This document shows positions 27,492-39,620 of a DNA stretch of 64,000 nucleotides, piece by piece. The notes beneath the pieces are model-generated. The model did no database searches, was not told where the DNA came from, and saw nothing but the letters and a program-made list of their open reading frames with translations. A program made the translations under genes and the position numbers. Location of the stretch: the NCBI GenBank assembly GCA_018287875.1, contig JAGVVL010000017.1, positions 1,860,001 through 1,924,000 on the forward strand, given 5' to 3'. The stretch is from Nigrospora sphaerica. Its lineage: Eukaryota > Ascomycota > Sordariomycetes > Amphisphaeriales > Apiosporaceae. Numbering within the stretch: position 1 is the stretch's first letter; the number at the start of each line of letters is the position of its first letter.

Positions 27492-29326
27492 TGGTGTGTG
27501 TGCTTGCTACCGCCCGTCAGCATCTACTTCCCAGGATGGACACACCACCACCAACACCACCACGACCACCACCCGTCACCGGACGAAACAGCATCGTGAG
27601 GCGACTGGCTCGCTTGCTGACGGTGGCGCTCGCCGGGAAGGCTGGTCCGCCCCCCCGGAGAATTGTCCGCAGCCGCAAGGGCGCCCGACGCGCTCGCGCA
27701 ACGGCCGGGCCTGGAAGCTGGAGCTTTTAGTACATGCTAAGGCCGTCATCCAACCCCCCCGGTGCCATCCTTCCTATTGGAGCGTTTGTAGGCAAGGCCT
27801 GGGCAGCTGGTCGGTTGAGATCCTCCCTTCCTCACCACCGCGCCCGTATTGGCCTTTCTTGAGGGGGTTCTCCAGCCGGGGCCAAACGACAACAACGTCC
27901 ATCCATTGCTGGGTCGTCGTAGCTCGACAGCAGGAACCCCCTACCCGGTATCCACCCCCGATCGAGTGCCTGCGAATCTGTTTGACTTCCCAACTGCATT
28001 CCTGCAGTTCGTTCTCCTTGCAGTTAGGCGGGCATCGACGTGTGTGTCGTATTGACGTGGAGTACTGAATCAGGGAGACGGCGTAGGCACGCGACGCGTC
28101 CGGCTACTGGCTACCTCTAGACACCTCTCATGACCGAGGTGACCTCCGGGCAGCGCCTATTGGACAGTCCCTACTGCAACCCCTTCGGCTAGGGGGTGTC
28201 TTTGCGGCGGTGGCCCCTGTTACGCCGGCGGCGAGAATGTCTCCGTGAGCCTCCCGGTCGCCAGGTTCGATCGGTCCTTCTTTGGGGCCATGTCGGCACC
28301 GCTCGGGTCTTTTGAGGGCGTCCCAGCCGGGCCTCAGAGGGGGGGTGCTCGGCTTCGCTACGGCGCTTGGGCTGCCCTGGTTGCCCCGGTTGCAGTTGGG
28401 GGGGACTCGCCCCGCCCCGTCGTCAGCCGGGCCAGGAGTCCGTTTGTCCCCTCTGTTTTGCGCGGCCACCGCCACGACCCCAGCGCGTACCCTCCGTCGT
28501 ACTACCTCTGCCTATGGTAAAACATCAACCCTGTGTGTGGCCTATGGGATGACCGCAAGCGCCCGACTGGCTGTCCGCATTGGGCTTTAGGGGGGAAGCT
28601 GCTCTAGGCCAGCCTCCCCCACAGTGTTCTAGAAGGCTTCCACGTCGTCGGTTCCGATACTCGATCGGGCAGTTCCAGCCTCTTCTTGAGCCCCTCCCCC
28701 CCCGGTCGTCGGGCGCAGGTGCGTCTCGAAGAGAGGGAAAAAAAAAAAAAAGGCCCGCAAAACTGCTGGCGGACAAAATGTCCTTGAGTCCACTTTCCAT
28801 CCAAGTCCGCTTCGTCGCTACGAGGCTGAGGAAGGCCGAGCCCCAGAAAACCGCCGAAATGTTGACAAATGAGCTCCATCACGGAGAAGACTGGCCCGTT
28901 GGCGGCAGTTACACGGAGCGAAGAAAAAAAAAAAGAAAGAAAAAAGAGCTCGCCATTTATTGTTTTTTAAATCCGAGTACAGCGCAATATGTTGCCCTTC
29001 TTGGCCTTCCCCTGTAACCCCTGTCCCCCTCCTCTGCCATCCCCGTTATCCCCCCTCTGGCCTGCCGTCCACCGTGACGCTCGTCAATGAGGGGTAACGA
29101 GCAGGCAGGCAGGCTTTGTGAAGAAGCTGCCCGTTGACACTGCGGCGTGCCCCTGGCAACATGCCCTGCAACAAACCTTAATCTCCAAAAACCGGCGTCA
29201 TAAGCTCTCCACCCCAGCGGTAGCACGGCGGACGGCCACTGTTGCCCCGTCACGCGTCCTGGGCAGCCTAGCGAATTTGGGGGGGCAGGGCCTGTGAACC
29301 TGTGACGAAGCGGCCACGGGGAAGCA

Positions 29327-29330
<4 letters not shown>

Positions 29331-29367
<37 letters not shown>
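29331..29367. repeat. (GA)n microsatellite
   Basis: About eighteen uninterrupted GA units, the longest dinucleotide array in the window. Confidence 0.95.
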
Positions 29368-29370
<3 letters not shown>

Positions 29371-30918
29371 GGAGGCGACCCGCCGGGATGAGTAAAGGCG
29401 CCTGGGCGGCCGGGTCGCCTCGGTATCAGCACAGGGTATAGTGCCGCGTATCGTACTACTACGAGGTGCCGTGGTGATATGACCCAGCACGTACCGAGCG
29501 GTACAACCCAAGCGCCGACGAGACTGCTCCCAGCTACGCCATGTACACGTACGTCCGTCCGAGAAGAAAAGAAAAAACACCACGGAAATTCGTATCGTAC
29601 GGGATATTATGTGTTCCTTCACGCATAATGCCTTAGCTGCGCGGCCCACGATCCAGAACACACACATACGGAGCACACACACACACGCACACCCACATCA
29701 CGCCCTAGCAGCAAAGTGGATGCTGAAGATCGATCGCCCGCCTGGCTTCTTTCTTCCCGTAGGCCGAAACCTGCGGTGCCGCTACTCTGGCCTGGTCGTC
29801 ATGATATTATTGTCTTTTCCCTCCCTCGGTTGTTTTCCCTTGCCGGCCTTGCGTGTCGCCTTGGCATTTCATTGGTCGCTTTACCCATCTTGGTCGGGCT
29901 CGAGTCAGGGGAGGCAGGGGCTCTCTCTTACTCTTCTTCTCCCCCGCTGGACAACTCTGCCAATACGCTGTCAGACCGTACTAACCCTCTGTAAACCGGC
30001 TGCACACTACTCAGCTCCCTCGTAACTGCCATCAAACCAGTTTGACGTTATCCTGCCTCGCCTGCTTGTCCACACTCGTATTTTCCCTTCAGGTCGGCCG
30101 GGTGTCCTTCCGCCTACGCCCGAATTTCCGGGGGGGCCGTCCGCTCCACCGTTTCACGTGGAGCAGAGCACAGTATTCTGGAGACTGGTTCACCCCTGCG
30201 GGCTTTCAAATGGACGGGGCCCTGGCTGAGCACTTACGCGTTTTCACGAAGCAAGTACGTACGTAGATTATAGTAAGTCGTTTGTGGCGCGGCCGGCAGA
30301 GGTGCCTAGTTTCCCGTCCCATGCAGAGGAGGGGCGTCGGCGCCAATACCGACGACCAACGAGCCCGGGATGCGCCAGACTATTTCACGGAGGGCTGGTT
30401 TTCAACCACGCGGGGCAAAAATGCAATACGCGGAGCGGGCAGGGTCGCGACCTAGGAAACGGCAGTCGGGAGAGGTTACCTCCTCCTCTTCGGCCGCCAC
30501 ACTACGGTATCGAGAGGCGTCGGTGAGAAGAGAGGTATTGTCGCCGTACGGTCGCGGGCCGGCCGACGCAGCGGTGCCTATTCGGCTAGGAAATGCGGCT
30601 TCGATATGGCCGCATCATGCTGCCATCACGCACATACACGCTACCATGGCCCCCACGGCCCAGCGGCTGCGGGCGCGCCGCCCACCAGGTACCTCGCAAT
30701 TGAAAGGTACTTGCTCAAGGATGGATGCGCAGGTGAGGGCGCTTGGCTATGTACGCAACAGAATGAACGAATGCATGTCTTTCCCCCGTACGCGGGCGCC
30801 GTAGGTAGGACTAATGGTGAGGTACGGGGCGGCATGTGAGGGCTGGGGATTGTGTGCGTCGCTTCTGAATGTGGCGATGAGTACCCCCATTTCCTCTCGC
30901 CGCGTACGGGTCGCGGTC

Positions 30919-31013
30919 AATTAATTCATGGCAATTGAAAATAAATAAAATGCAAATTTGAATTTTCGCTATTTTATTTAATTCGAAATTCGAACTAACG
31001 CCATGCTTATTAT
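30919..31013. other. Short AT-rich island in GC-rich DNA
   Basis: About 95 bp made mostly of A and T (AATAAATAAA, TTTTATTTAATTCG and similar words), in sharp contrast to the surrounding GC-rich DNA. It contains a direct repeat of ATTCGAA. No gene is visible. It could be a relic of a mutated insertion, a matrix-attachment-like site or chance. Confidence 0.6.
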
Positions 31014-31345
31014 TCTTTACTGGCACCGGCCCAAAAGCCGCCGGGCCTGGAAAAAAGAAGTAGGTTTCTGGGATCGTAAACTGGTCTCACTTCCCAACCC
31101 ACCTCCTCCCCACCGAGCTGACTAACAAAGTAAGTAACAAGCGCCCAGGAGCTTGAGACCCTGGGATGATGGAACTGTCTTCCGGTGCCTCTAATTAGCT
31201 GCTGGTGTTTTGTTCGGTACCAAAGCCACCTGCTATTAGCGACTGTGCCGACGAGGGACACGCTCGGCTGGCTGACTTTGCTTGTTTCCCAGCTGCGAAC
31301 GGGAGGGAAAAGAGAGAGAGAGATACAGATAGAAAGAAGCATCGG

Positions 31346-31368
31346 CTCTCTCTCTCTCTCTCTCTCTC
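31346..31368. repeat. (CT)n microsatellite
   Basis: About eleven CT units, preceded at about 31312-31322 by a short GA tract. Confidence 0.95.
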
Positions 31369-33020
31369 CAGGGGTCTTGCCGCCGCCACCGCCGCCGCTC
31401 CAAACGGTATGTAGATAATGTCACGAACCATACACACAGCGGCGCCAGTGCCCCTTCAGCCCCCGACCCCTTTTTGGCGTCCCTGCCTGACGGCGCCCGG
31501 TCCGTCATACGCTTGTCGGTGGCTTCGCTTTCCCTCCCCCGGCGAGTTTGTGGAAAGGAGGCGTCAGCCCCTGCGACCAGCCAAACCCTCCCCAGAAACT
31601 CCCGCCCGTAGGCGGTCCCTTTACGTCGGTCCTGCGCGCCTCTTCGTGACTAGTGAGCGTTGGTACGCCATCCTGTCGCCAGAACGCCTCGAACTCAAGA
31701 TTCGCCGGCCCGGCTGGGGAGATGGGCCACCCAACCTCGCCGGTTGCTGGTCGCCAAACCGACCAGGGAGAGGGGAAAAGGGGCAAGACAGCAGCAGGGC
31801 GCCCGTGTCGGGAGAAATCATGTGAATGGGAGCGCCGTGTGGCCGTGGGGTTAATGGTGACTTGAGGGCCCTGCGGCCATCTGGGCCATAGGTGGCTTGC
31901 CCGGCGCTCGTTTGCCGCGCTCGCCTGGTGGCGTCTTGCTGTGGTGACGTTTTCCCGCCCAGGTTCCTTCGTCGTGTTCATTCCTGGGGCTTCGAAGGCT
32001 CGAGGGTTGCCCGTTTCCTCCCCCCGGGGAAGGGAACAGGCGGCCTGACGGCCATACCCAGCGTGCCACCCAGGGCTCGGTAATCTGACACCTTTCGAAG
32101 CAACGGCACGCCCGCACGCCCGCGCCTTTCCCTACACGTGCCGGCTCGATCTCCGTATATCGTTCTTGGAGATAAGCGAGATGGGGGAGAGACCGCGGAC
32201 GGCCTTCCGGAATCAAAAAGGGTCGACGAGGGCCCTCCTCGTCTCCCCGCCTTCCCCTTCTCAATTACCACCGGGTGAATGGTCCCGGCGGCATACCGCG
32301 CCTCGCGGGTCTCGGCGATGCTGCCAGCGGCTCCCTTCATCTGGGGAGCTGAGACAGGCGGCCCGCGGGCCCCTGGACATCTTCGCCCCGGGACCTCGGC
32401 TCTCGTCGCCTGGCCGCCTCTCCTGCCGGGTCCCTGGGGGACGATGGCTCGCATCTAGCTGCCGCCACTGTCCTCCCCCCTGCGAGGGGGGAACCGAAGA
32501 CCCCTGGGGGGGCGCGGCATGAAAGAAGAAAAAGAACGAGGGGCTGCTGCCTGCATTATCGAAGCGAAGGGTAAATCAGGGTCTAGCCCAGGGATCCCCC
32601 CTTTTTTGCTTCTTTTCGGCTGCCACTCCGACAATCCTCATCGTTCTTTTGCTTTTTCCTCCCCCCCTTCCCCAACTCAGCCGCAGGGTCCCTCGCATGA
32701 AGAATTAGGGGTCCACACATCAAATGTCGTTGGCCACGTCTCAGGTCTACTGGAACACCTTCCTCCCCCCCGGGACGACAGTCACCTGCCATGGGATTTC
32801 CGGATGCGGAAACCCAAACGGCAGTTCCCTCTACCGCCTTGCTCCCCCCCCCCAACCTGGGCCGCTAACGACAAATCGTGTGTCCCATTTCGCCCTCCCT
32901 TCATTGAATCTTGTCGATCCGGGAGCCGCCGCCGGTAAAGCCGTCAGGGTTTCCCGTCCCTCCCACACCAACTTTGGCTGCGGCTGTCGAAGGGCCAAAG
33001 GAGGAAGGGAGGAGGAAAAA

Positions 33021-33035
33021 GGGGGGGGGGGGGGG
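33021..33035. repeat. Run of 15 guanines
   Basis: A G homopolymer preceded by a purine-rich AGGAGG stretch. True length may differ because of sequencing error. Confidence 0.85.
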
Positions 33036-34515
33036 CCGGGCAAGACAACCGAAGCCCCAAGACTTTGTCTGGAACTCTGGTGCCATTCCTCCCCCGGCAG
33101 ATGGAAGGACCGCTCCCCCCATCGCCCCGGGGAAGCGCGCCCGCAGCCAATAGGCAGATGAGGCGAACGCCCCCGAAGGTGGTAGGGCATCTCCATACAC
33201 GATGCCCTCGACGACCGCCCTCCATCTTCCTCCCCCTCCCCGCGGGCCCCCGTGGGGACAAACACATCCCACGTCTCCCGCAGGGGCGAGAACGACCTGC
33301 CGTCCACGTGCGACCTGATCGATCGGCGGACCCGACCCAGATGACAGAAGGAAAAGTCGTGTTGGGTATCGTTCCTCTGCCGATCACCCTGCCCGTCGGG
33401 TCGCCCGCGCGCGCACCGCGGAAGGGCGGCCTCCCCGGACAGAGACCCGCCGACGCCCGCGCCGCCGACATGCGTAATCTCGCTTCGTCGGGGAGAGATG
33501 AGTAAACAAAAGCGAGGGTGTTTTGATGGCGGTGCGCCGAGGTCGAATTGACCCTGCTCGAACCTCCCCTTGCGCCTCCCGCTCCGTTCCACTCCCCCCA
33601 ACGAACCAGCCGCATCGTGAACCCGTGGCTAAGCTTCCTGCTAGCTTGGCCACCGCGCCGGGACCTGGTCCCGAGAGTCACTTTCTTCCCCGGCCCTGTT
33701 TCCAGAGCTCTGAGTGTGACTTGGGCGCAGCCACCGTACCCCCATTTCCCCCAAATGGTACCGAGACGTCAAGAAATCCAGGCGCTCGGCCGCGTAGTGG
33801 GAAATTTCGGCCACGAAAAAGGCGCCAGGGTGATTCGTCGGCAAGCGATTGTGGCTTAACATCGAACTTTCTACGACGTACCATGTGAGGTGCTATGGCA
33901 TTGTATCGTATTTGGTGACCTTGCTGGCGTCGGGTCACGATGCTTTTCCGCATTGACCGGAACATCCTTGGGTCCGTCCCACAGTTGCGTTGTCAGCCAA
34001 AAGCTGTCCAGACGTATGGCAGCGGAGGAATTGAGCAGTATGGCGCGAGAATTAATTAAATGTAGAGTACTGAAGGAATTCCCGAGCCTCTCCGAGGAAA
34101 GGCGGTTAGGTATAGGCTCTTCGCAGGGACCTAGGGTCATAGTGAAAAGGTTCCAATTCAGTGGGGGGTTACGATAAATATATCTGACAGCCTCGACAGA
34201 AAGAGCAGCACTGAATGACCATTTCTATTATCTGTCTACGGCCAGTCCTTGCCATCGAGTTAAGCAACTCATGAACTCCGTCGACGTCAATGATGGGAGA
34301 GATCTACTGGCATACAAGATCGCTCCTTTGCCGTCGCGACCACTGGTGCAGGGGGTCACTTCCATGCCGAGTAATATACCCTAAGGGATCCACGCTGGAG
34401 CGTGTTACGGGAACAATCCCCAACTCCCTTCTGGTTTTCCCATCCTACTTCAAACGCAGTTAGTCAATGGAGGGCATGGCCACCTACATGGGGGACGGGT
34501 GCCGACACAGGCAAT

Positions 34516-34551
34516 TAAAAAAAAGGAAAAGAAAAGGAAAAGGAAAAAAAA
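34516..34551. repeat. A/G homopurine tract
   Basis: Runs of A broken by GG and G make a 36-nt pure-purine strand. It lies about 38 bp from the 3' side of the minus-strand tRNA-Glu. Read on the minus strand it is a T-rich tract and may serve as a downstream polymerase III terminator region. Confidence 0.75.
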
Positions 34552-34588
34552 AATACGTCACCCCCAAGTACGGCAAAAGATGTAGGTG

Positions 34589-34660
34589 CACCGGTACTGG
34601 GAATCGAACCCAGAGCTCAGGAATGAGAATCCCGAATGTTGGCCGTTACACCATACCGGT
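34589..34660 (-). tRNA. tRNA-Glu(CUC)
   Basis: The minus strand folds as a complete 72-nt cloverleaf. The acceptor stem is seven perfect pairs (ACCGGTA with TACCGGT) plus a G discriminator. The D-arm has the fungal tRNA-Glu form TGGTGTAACGGCC. The anticodon stem CGGGA/TCCTG closes a 7-nt loop TTCTCAT with anticodon CTC. The T-arm is CTGGG-TTCGATT-CCCAG. No intron. It lies alone in gene-poor DNA. Confidence 0.93.
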
Positions 34661-36335
34661 TGTTGTATTTGTTGAAGAGCGGGATGACTACGCTGCTCTA
34701 TGGCCCGGGGGCGTCACATTAGAAGGGGAATAAACAAAGGAGGGGAAGGCACAAACGGAGGGGGCGAGGAGGGGAGTACAAACGGAGGGAAAGGGAAGGT
34801 GCAAACGCGCAGGGGAGCAAGCAGATACTAGGCAGACGCGTACCCTGCGTGACTCCGTGACGAGAGGGTTTGAAGTCTTCTTGCGCCGACTTGTTTTGAC
34901 TTGGTGAGAGATCTCTGCCTTTACAAGGACACAGTCTAGTCAGGGGAAACGAATGAGCAAGAGGCGGCATATTCTGGCAACGATCCACCTACTTAAAGCA
35001 CCTGCGGTCTGCCATGACTTTTACACCCACCCACACCACCTCCTTGCCTTCAACAGGTGCCTAATTGGGTACATAGTTGACTTTAACAGGGGCCCCCAAA
35101 AAGCCCGGCGCGGAAGAAAGACTCCCAGGCAACCTGTTACAGATATGTCTGATCATTGCCAGTTGGAGCGCGTAGCGGCATATCCCTGGTAACATGTTCT
35201 CCCGATACCCGAGCACTGCTTGTTCTCTTCATCAATGGCCTAGCAGGGGTCAGCTTTACGGAACTGCCAGTGCCGCCAGCTCCCCGGGACTCCTGACGAC
35301 CACAAGATATACGACTGACGTAAATGTGCCTGTGAATCTTGGGCAGACGACAGACGCCGGGCGGGGGGAAGATGAGGCCGGTGAAAGACGGAAACGGAAG
35401 AAAGGAGAGGACTTATCCAGCCGTGCACCAAAGCAAGAACTAACAACAGAAATAGGCCGTATCATTCGACAAGTGTGGTCTATCAGGCAAGTAGAACAAG
35501 GGAGCCGGGAGGCCAAGTAGGTCAGCATGAGAAAACAGGGACATTACCACTTGGGTGGAGCTTTCCACGACAGGTCGAGCCTTTGTGGCATGATACCTTC
35601 ATCATACCAGTTCCCAGAAGGCGGTCAGTTAGCTCGAAAACTCGACAGGAGTACGGAAGATAGATAGCAGCAGAAGCGGCAGCGGCAGTGAACGGCAACC
35701 TCAGCGCCAGTCCCGTGAGGCGGCAGCTCATATCCCAATAGACCACAATGTCCGTCCGTGTTTGTAACAAATTCGCTCAGCGTGACCCAAGGTCGCTGCC
35801 CGTTTCGGACCGGGTATATTGTTTCTCGTAGTCCTCCACGCGTGTCCGTCCTGACGCCGCGGACGGGCCCTGCCGCTGAGTTCAGCTATGATACGACCTA
35901 AGGGAAAGGCCAACGGAATGGGACGTCACTTTGGTATATAGGTGGTCAAGTGAGCTTTGGCTTATCTTCACGGCGCTGTAACTGAACAGACTCACGAGTA
36001 CACCGCTCGGGGAACATACTAGCCAGCCTGTGCGATGGGGCACCGAGCCAGCAGTCCGCAGAAGCAGTAGGCATCTTCTTATGTATACTGGCTCGTGAGG
36101 AGACCGTACAATGGTCTGCAGCTAACCGCAACGCCGGATCTCATTGCCGATAATGATCAGTGGTTCAGTTGCTTTAATGGCTTATACAGGTATGCATGTC
36201 TTAGTTGCGGAGCATACCGGCACACGTCCGGCAAGAGGAGGAAGTTTATTATAGTCGATATTCATAGTAACAGGCTGAATCCAAACAATTTCCATAAGCT
36301 TTCAAAGTACAAACGAGCATCGCTCGTCAGTCGCC
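34661..36335. other. Intergenic stretch without a visible gene
   Basis: Lower in GC than the DNA to the left. Frames are at most about 108 codons and match no family I know. It separates the tRNA-Glu from the 3' end of the HET gene. Confidence 0.5.
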
Positions 36336-38593
36336 TCACCCGCGCCCGTAGAGATTGAAACCCCGCCACGCATGGCCCAGCTCTTTGATTGCGTCTGGAT
36401 GAGGCAGGCCCTTGGGTATCCCACGGCGCTCGTGGGGGTATTGGACGACGGTGGTGCTCTCGGGCTTCCCGACACCCGGGGCCCCCTCATCAGCCGTGGT
36501 GGTCGGGAGGGTGAAGCGGGAGTCGCTTGACCAGGAGCTCAGCTCCAAGCGAAAGTCGTCGGGCTCGGGGCGTCGCTTGCACGCGGCGACGACAGCGCAG
36601 TTCTTGAAGTAGTGGGTGGCACGGTCGCGGCCGTCGTGGAGCTTCAAGAGTTGAACCCGGTCCTGGAGGACGCGGTCTTCGTTCCACTTCGTCCTCCAGT
36701 GCAGCACGTCCGACGCGCTGTCGACGGCTGGCTGCAGCAACGTCCTCAGGGTGGTCCCTATCCGCGTCCAAAGTTAGCAATGCCCGGTAAAGAGGTGTTT
36801 GTGCAGCACGATTCAGAGCACCCTCAGTGCCCGGAAAACAACAGTAAAGACCAAAGTGAGCAATATGGGAGGGATCCGTGCTGAAAGGAGCAACAAAACA
36901 CATCGGGTGTGGCTTACAGGCGTGGGCCGTTATGCTCACACCGGTCTGGTCGCAAATGACGACGAAGAACTCCAAATCGTCCGTCATGCACGGTATCAGC
37001 TGGCAGTTGCCGTCGAAATCCATCCACGTCCGCGACAAGATCTCCGCAGGGACCTCATCCGTGAGCTTGGGAGCTGGACGGGTCCTGCTTCTCCATGACG
37101 AGGTCTCGAATGCCTGCATACTTCGTTTCCAGAGGGAGCAATGCTGCAGATGCTCAAAGTATACTTCAATGGGGCTCCTCCCAAGCCAGCCGGCCGTGGT
37201 GTCGGGCTCGATCCTGTGCGGAGCGATGTAGATCCGAGCCGTTACGAACGACCGTAGCTCGTCCACTTCCGCGTAGTAGTACGGGTGACCACCGAGGGTC
37301 ATGCGCCTGAATACTTTGCCGCTTTCGAGACCAAAGTTGCTAAGAAGCATGCACAGTGGTTTCCCGTCGAGCCAGCAACCGATGAACGCGAAGTGGGAGA
37401 CGCGGCTGGTCCGTAGGGGATGAGCCTGCGGTACGCGGCCAACGGGCAGGGAAATCAGCAGGCCCCGGCTCGTCATGGCCGGCGGTTCGTGTGCGAGTGG
37501 ACCGTCGGCGATGAATGAAGTCGTATGTAATTCCTGCCTGAGCATCGAGTAAGGCGAAGGGTGGGGAGGTTCGATGTGCGAATCCACGGGCATGGGAGAG
37601 GCACGGAACGAGTTGGTCGACTGGGCCAGGGGGCTGCAGACGGCAACGTGAGGGCCCAGCAATCGGCGGATCTCGGCGTCGTACGTAGTGTCGATTTCGC
37701 AAAGACCCCAGGCAAAAAGGGTGTGATCCTCCGTCTCCCTCAGGATGGCCTCTTGCAGGCGCAGGAAGGCTTTCCGGCCTTCGCCGTAGATGAGGGGAAT
37801 GTGTACGTCGAACAAGCCGAGCAGACAGTAAGCTTCATCTTCCTCGCGCGTCGTAGTCCGCAGGGCGGCCCACGACATCCGTTCGGCAACATGGCATTCC
37901 GACGGCCTCCTCATACCACCCAGAACGGCTGCGTCGATGCCTGTGATGGATGCTAATTCGACCCTAAGACTGGACTTGGTTCCGATGATGGTCCAGTCGT
38001 CTGCGTAGAACTCGACGCATCGAGGCGCGATCAGCCTACATCGGGTTAGCGGAGCTGGCTCGTCGACAGGGGACAGGGCCTGGAATACCATACTCTTGTA
38101 AAGTCCAGCCGCGTGTAAACCATTTGCTATCCTTGAAGTACGAAAGGCGGTCGAAACCGCGACTGGAAGGGTTATTGACGGCCCACGCCGTCCGGATGTC
38201 GCTAAGGTAGACATAGCATATGTGCGCCTTCCTGTACCATTGATACATGGAATTGATAGCCTCGGACAACTCTACCGAGTTTGTTTTGTCAATGCTATGT
38301 TTTGGTTTAGCTCAATGGGCTGTGGACGCTAGGAGGACGCGTGCGAGTTACCAGCAGGTGTCGACCCAAACATATCGAAAGCCGTCCTCACGCGCCTTTT
38401 GACAACAGCCCACGATTTTGCTATACCCTTTCTTGGCCTTCAGGGCGGCGAGGGGGCCTCGCATGTCCTGCAGAGTGACCTCCTCGACACCCCAAGTATG
38501 CGAGAGTATTACGTACGGTGGAATGCTCGGAAAGGCGGACCCCGAGACATTGACAACACAAGGCGGAGTGGTTCCGACGTCGATGAGTCTCAT
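36336..38593 (-). CDS. HET-domain (heterokaryon incompatibility) protein
   Basis: Four exons on the minus strand: 38593-38352, 38294-38094, 38035-36918 and 36757-36336, about 660 residues. The first three introns' ends were set by restoring the HET family's conserved blocks: MRLID at the start, YVILSHTWG, VWVDTCCIDKTNS across intron 1, and WFTRGWTLQELIAPR across intron 2. A further block, EDEAYCLLGLFDVHIPLIYGEG, is the usual region after the HET core. I start at the methionine of MRLID because family members begin this way; an ATG nine codons upstream is possible. The last intron (36758-36917) has donor GTAAGC, branch GCTAAC and acceptor GATAG and leads into a different C-terminal frame. If it is retained, the frame stays open to 36490. 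HET proteins mediate non-self recognition and cell death between incompatible hyphae. This copy has no obvious extra C-terminal repeat domain. Confidence 0.85.
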
Positions 38594-38972
38594 TTTGGTG
38601 GGTTCCAAGTAAACGCGCAATGTTGTTGGGGTGAGGGTGTCGCAGTGGCTCTACGCGGGCTATTTGCCGAGCTGAATGATAAGCTGCATTTTCTTTTTTC
38701 TTTTTACAGATGCTCGGCCGAGAGGGTCTAAGCCATTCCGGGCCACCCAAACCGCAACTCCGAACGGCCGGGGTGCCGGCATCTTGATGATATCACGGAA
38801 GAATGCCTGTGCCCTGGCCCGCAAGTCCGGGCTCTATCGCAACGGGGAGTCATTTGCAGCTATGGCATAACAACGACCCGCGACGCCTTTACAAGTGCGG
38901 GGCTCCGAAAAAAGGGGTATCATTGGGGGCGGGGGTACGCCAGTGCAATACGCGGTTCCCAGCGCCAGCACA
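38594..38972. other. Spacer between HET and dynactin p27 genes
   Basis: About 380 bp between two minus-strand genes. It should hold the terminator of the dynactin gene and the promoter of the HET gene. A T-rich stretch (TTTTCTTTTTTCTTTTT, about 38690-38706) is the only feature of note. Confidence 0.5.
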
Positions 38973-39620
38973 TCATCCATCTTTGTGCTTGGCCAGGTTC
39001 GTGGGAATCAGTCGGCGAAGCACTTCAATCTGCCGAGTCTGCGCCTTATGCTTCAGGTCAGTCACTCCTCGTCGGTCCTTACGCCTGGTGCCGTTCGAGT
39101 AGACGACGGTGAAGTCGGGAACCTCCTCTCCCGGCTGGATGATACTCTTTGCCGTGATGGTGCAATGCTTGTCACGAAATAGTCAGTCGTCTCTGCGGTG
39201 AACCAACCTGTGCGAGTCCAAACACACCTTGCCCAATTTCGCGCCGCGGCCAATCCTGGCGCCTACGCCGATGAGACAGCCCTCGCCGATGGTGGTGCCG
39301 CCCGACTCGATGGTGGCGGCAACCTCGACCGTCACGTAATCCTCCATGAGGACACCGAAGTCGGCCTTGGTCGCATCGGCCGAGGGGGCGCCAATGAAGA
39401 CGCGCTCGTGGATGATACACCGCCGGCCGATGGTGATGCGGCCGTTTGACGAGTCAAACTTGTTGCGCGGGTGGACGACACTCTCGCCAGCTATGTTGAT
39501 GGTGTGGTTCCCCGTCAGGACGGCGTTATCGTGGATGACGAGGGAGGAGGAGAGGTTCACGGGAGCCTTGGGCACCGAGGCCTTGGCCACGGCAGACTGG
39601 CGTTTGACCGCGGAAGACAT
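38973..39620 (-). CDS. Dynactin subunit p27 (DCTN6-like), hexapeptide-repeat protein
   Basis: Two exons, 39620-39228 and 39167-38973, joined by a 60-nt intron (donor GTGTGT, acceptor ACAAG), give 195 residues, close to the usual size of p27. The protein is a left-handed beta-helix with irregular hexapeptide repeats: VIHDNAVLTG, ESVVHPRNKF, GRITIGRRCIIHERVFIG, TTIGEGCLIGVGARIGRGAKLG. It ends in DFTVVYSNGTRRKD, followed by a basic helix. The family is a component of the pointed-end complex of dynactin, the dynein activator needed for nuclear and organelle movement in hyphae. p25 (DCTN5) is the main alternative; the VVHPRNKF and TIGRRCIIHE blocks favour p27. It is divergent from the complex I gene, 497 bp apart. 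Confidence 0.85.

Larger units (their letters stand above)
21377..34588. other. Gene-free, GC-rich, microsatellite-rich stretch
   Basis: After the 3' flank of the DUF1752 gene I see no supportable coding gene for about 13 kb. Frames of up to 256 codons overlap on both strands and look like chance translations. Visible structure: GA tracts at 23.7, 27.5 and 29.3 kb, a CT tract at 31.35 kb, GTC triplets at 27.23 kb, a G15 run at 33.02 kb and a short AT-rich island at about 30.92-31.01 kb. Confidence 0.55.

Noticed and set aside
38036..38269. Separate small ORF reading into YGIPGPVP
   Set aside because: It is exon 2 of the HET gene read through intron 2; splicing restores the family motif WTLQELIAPR.
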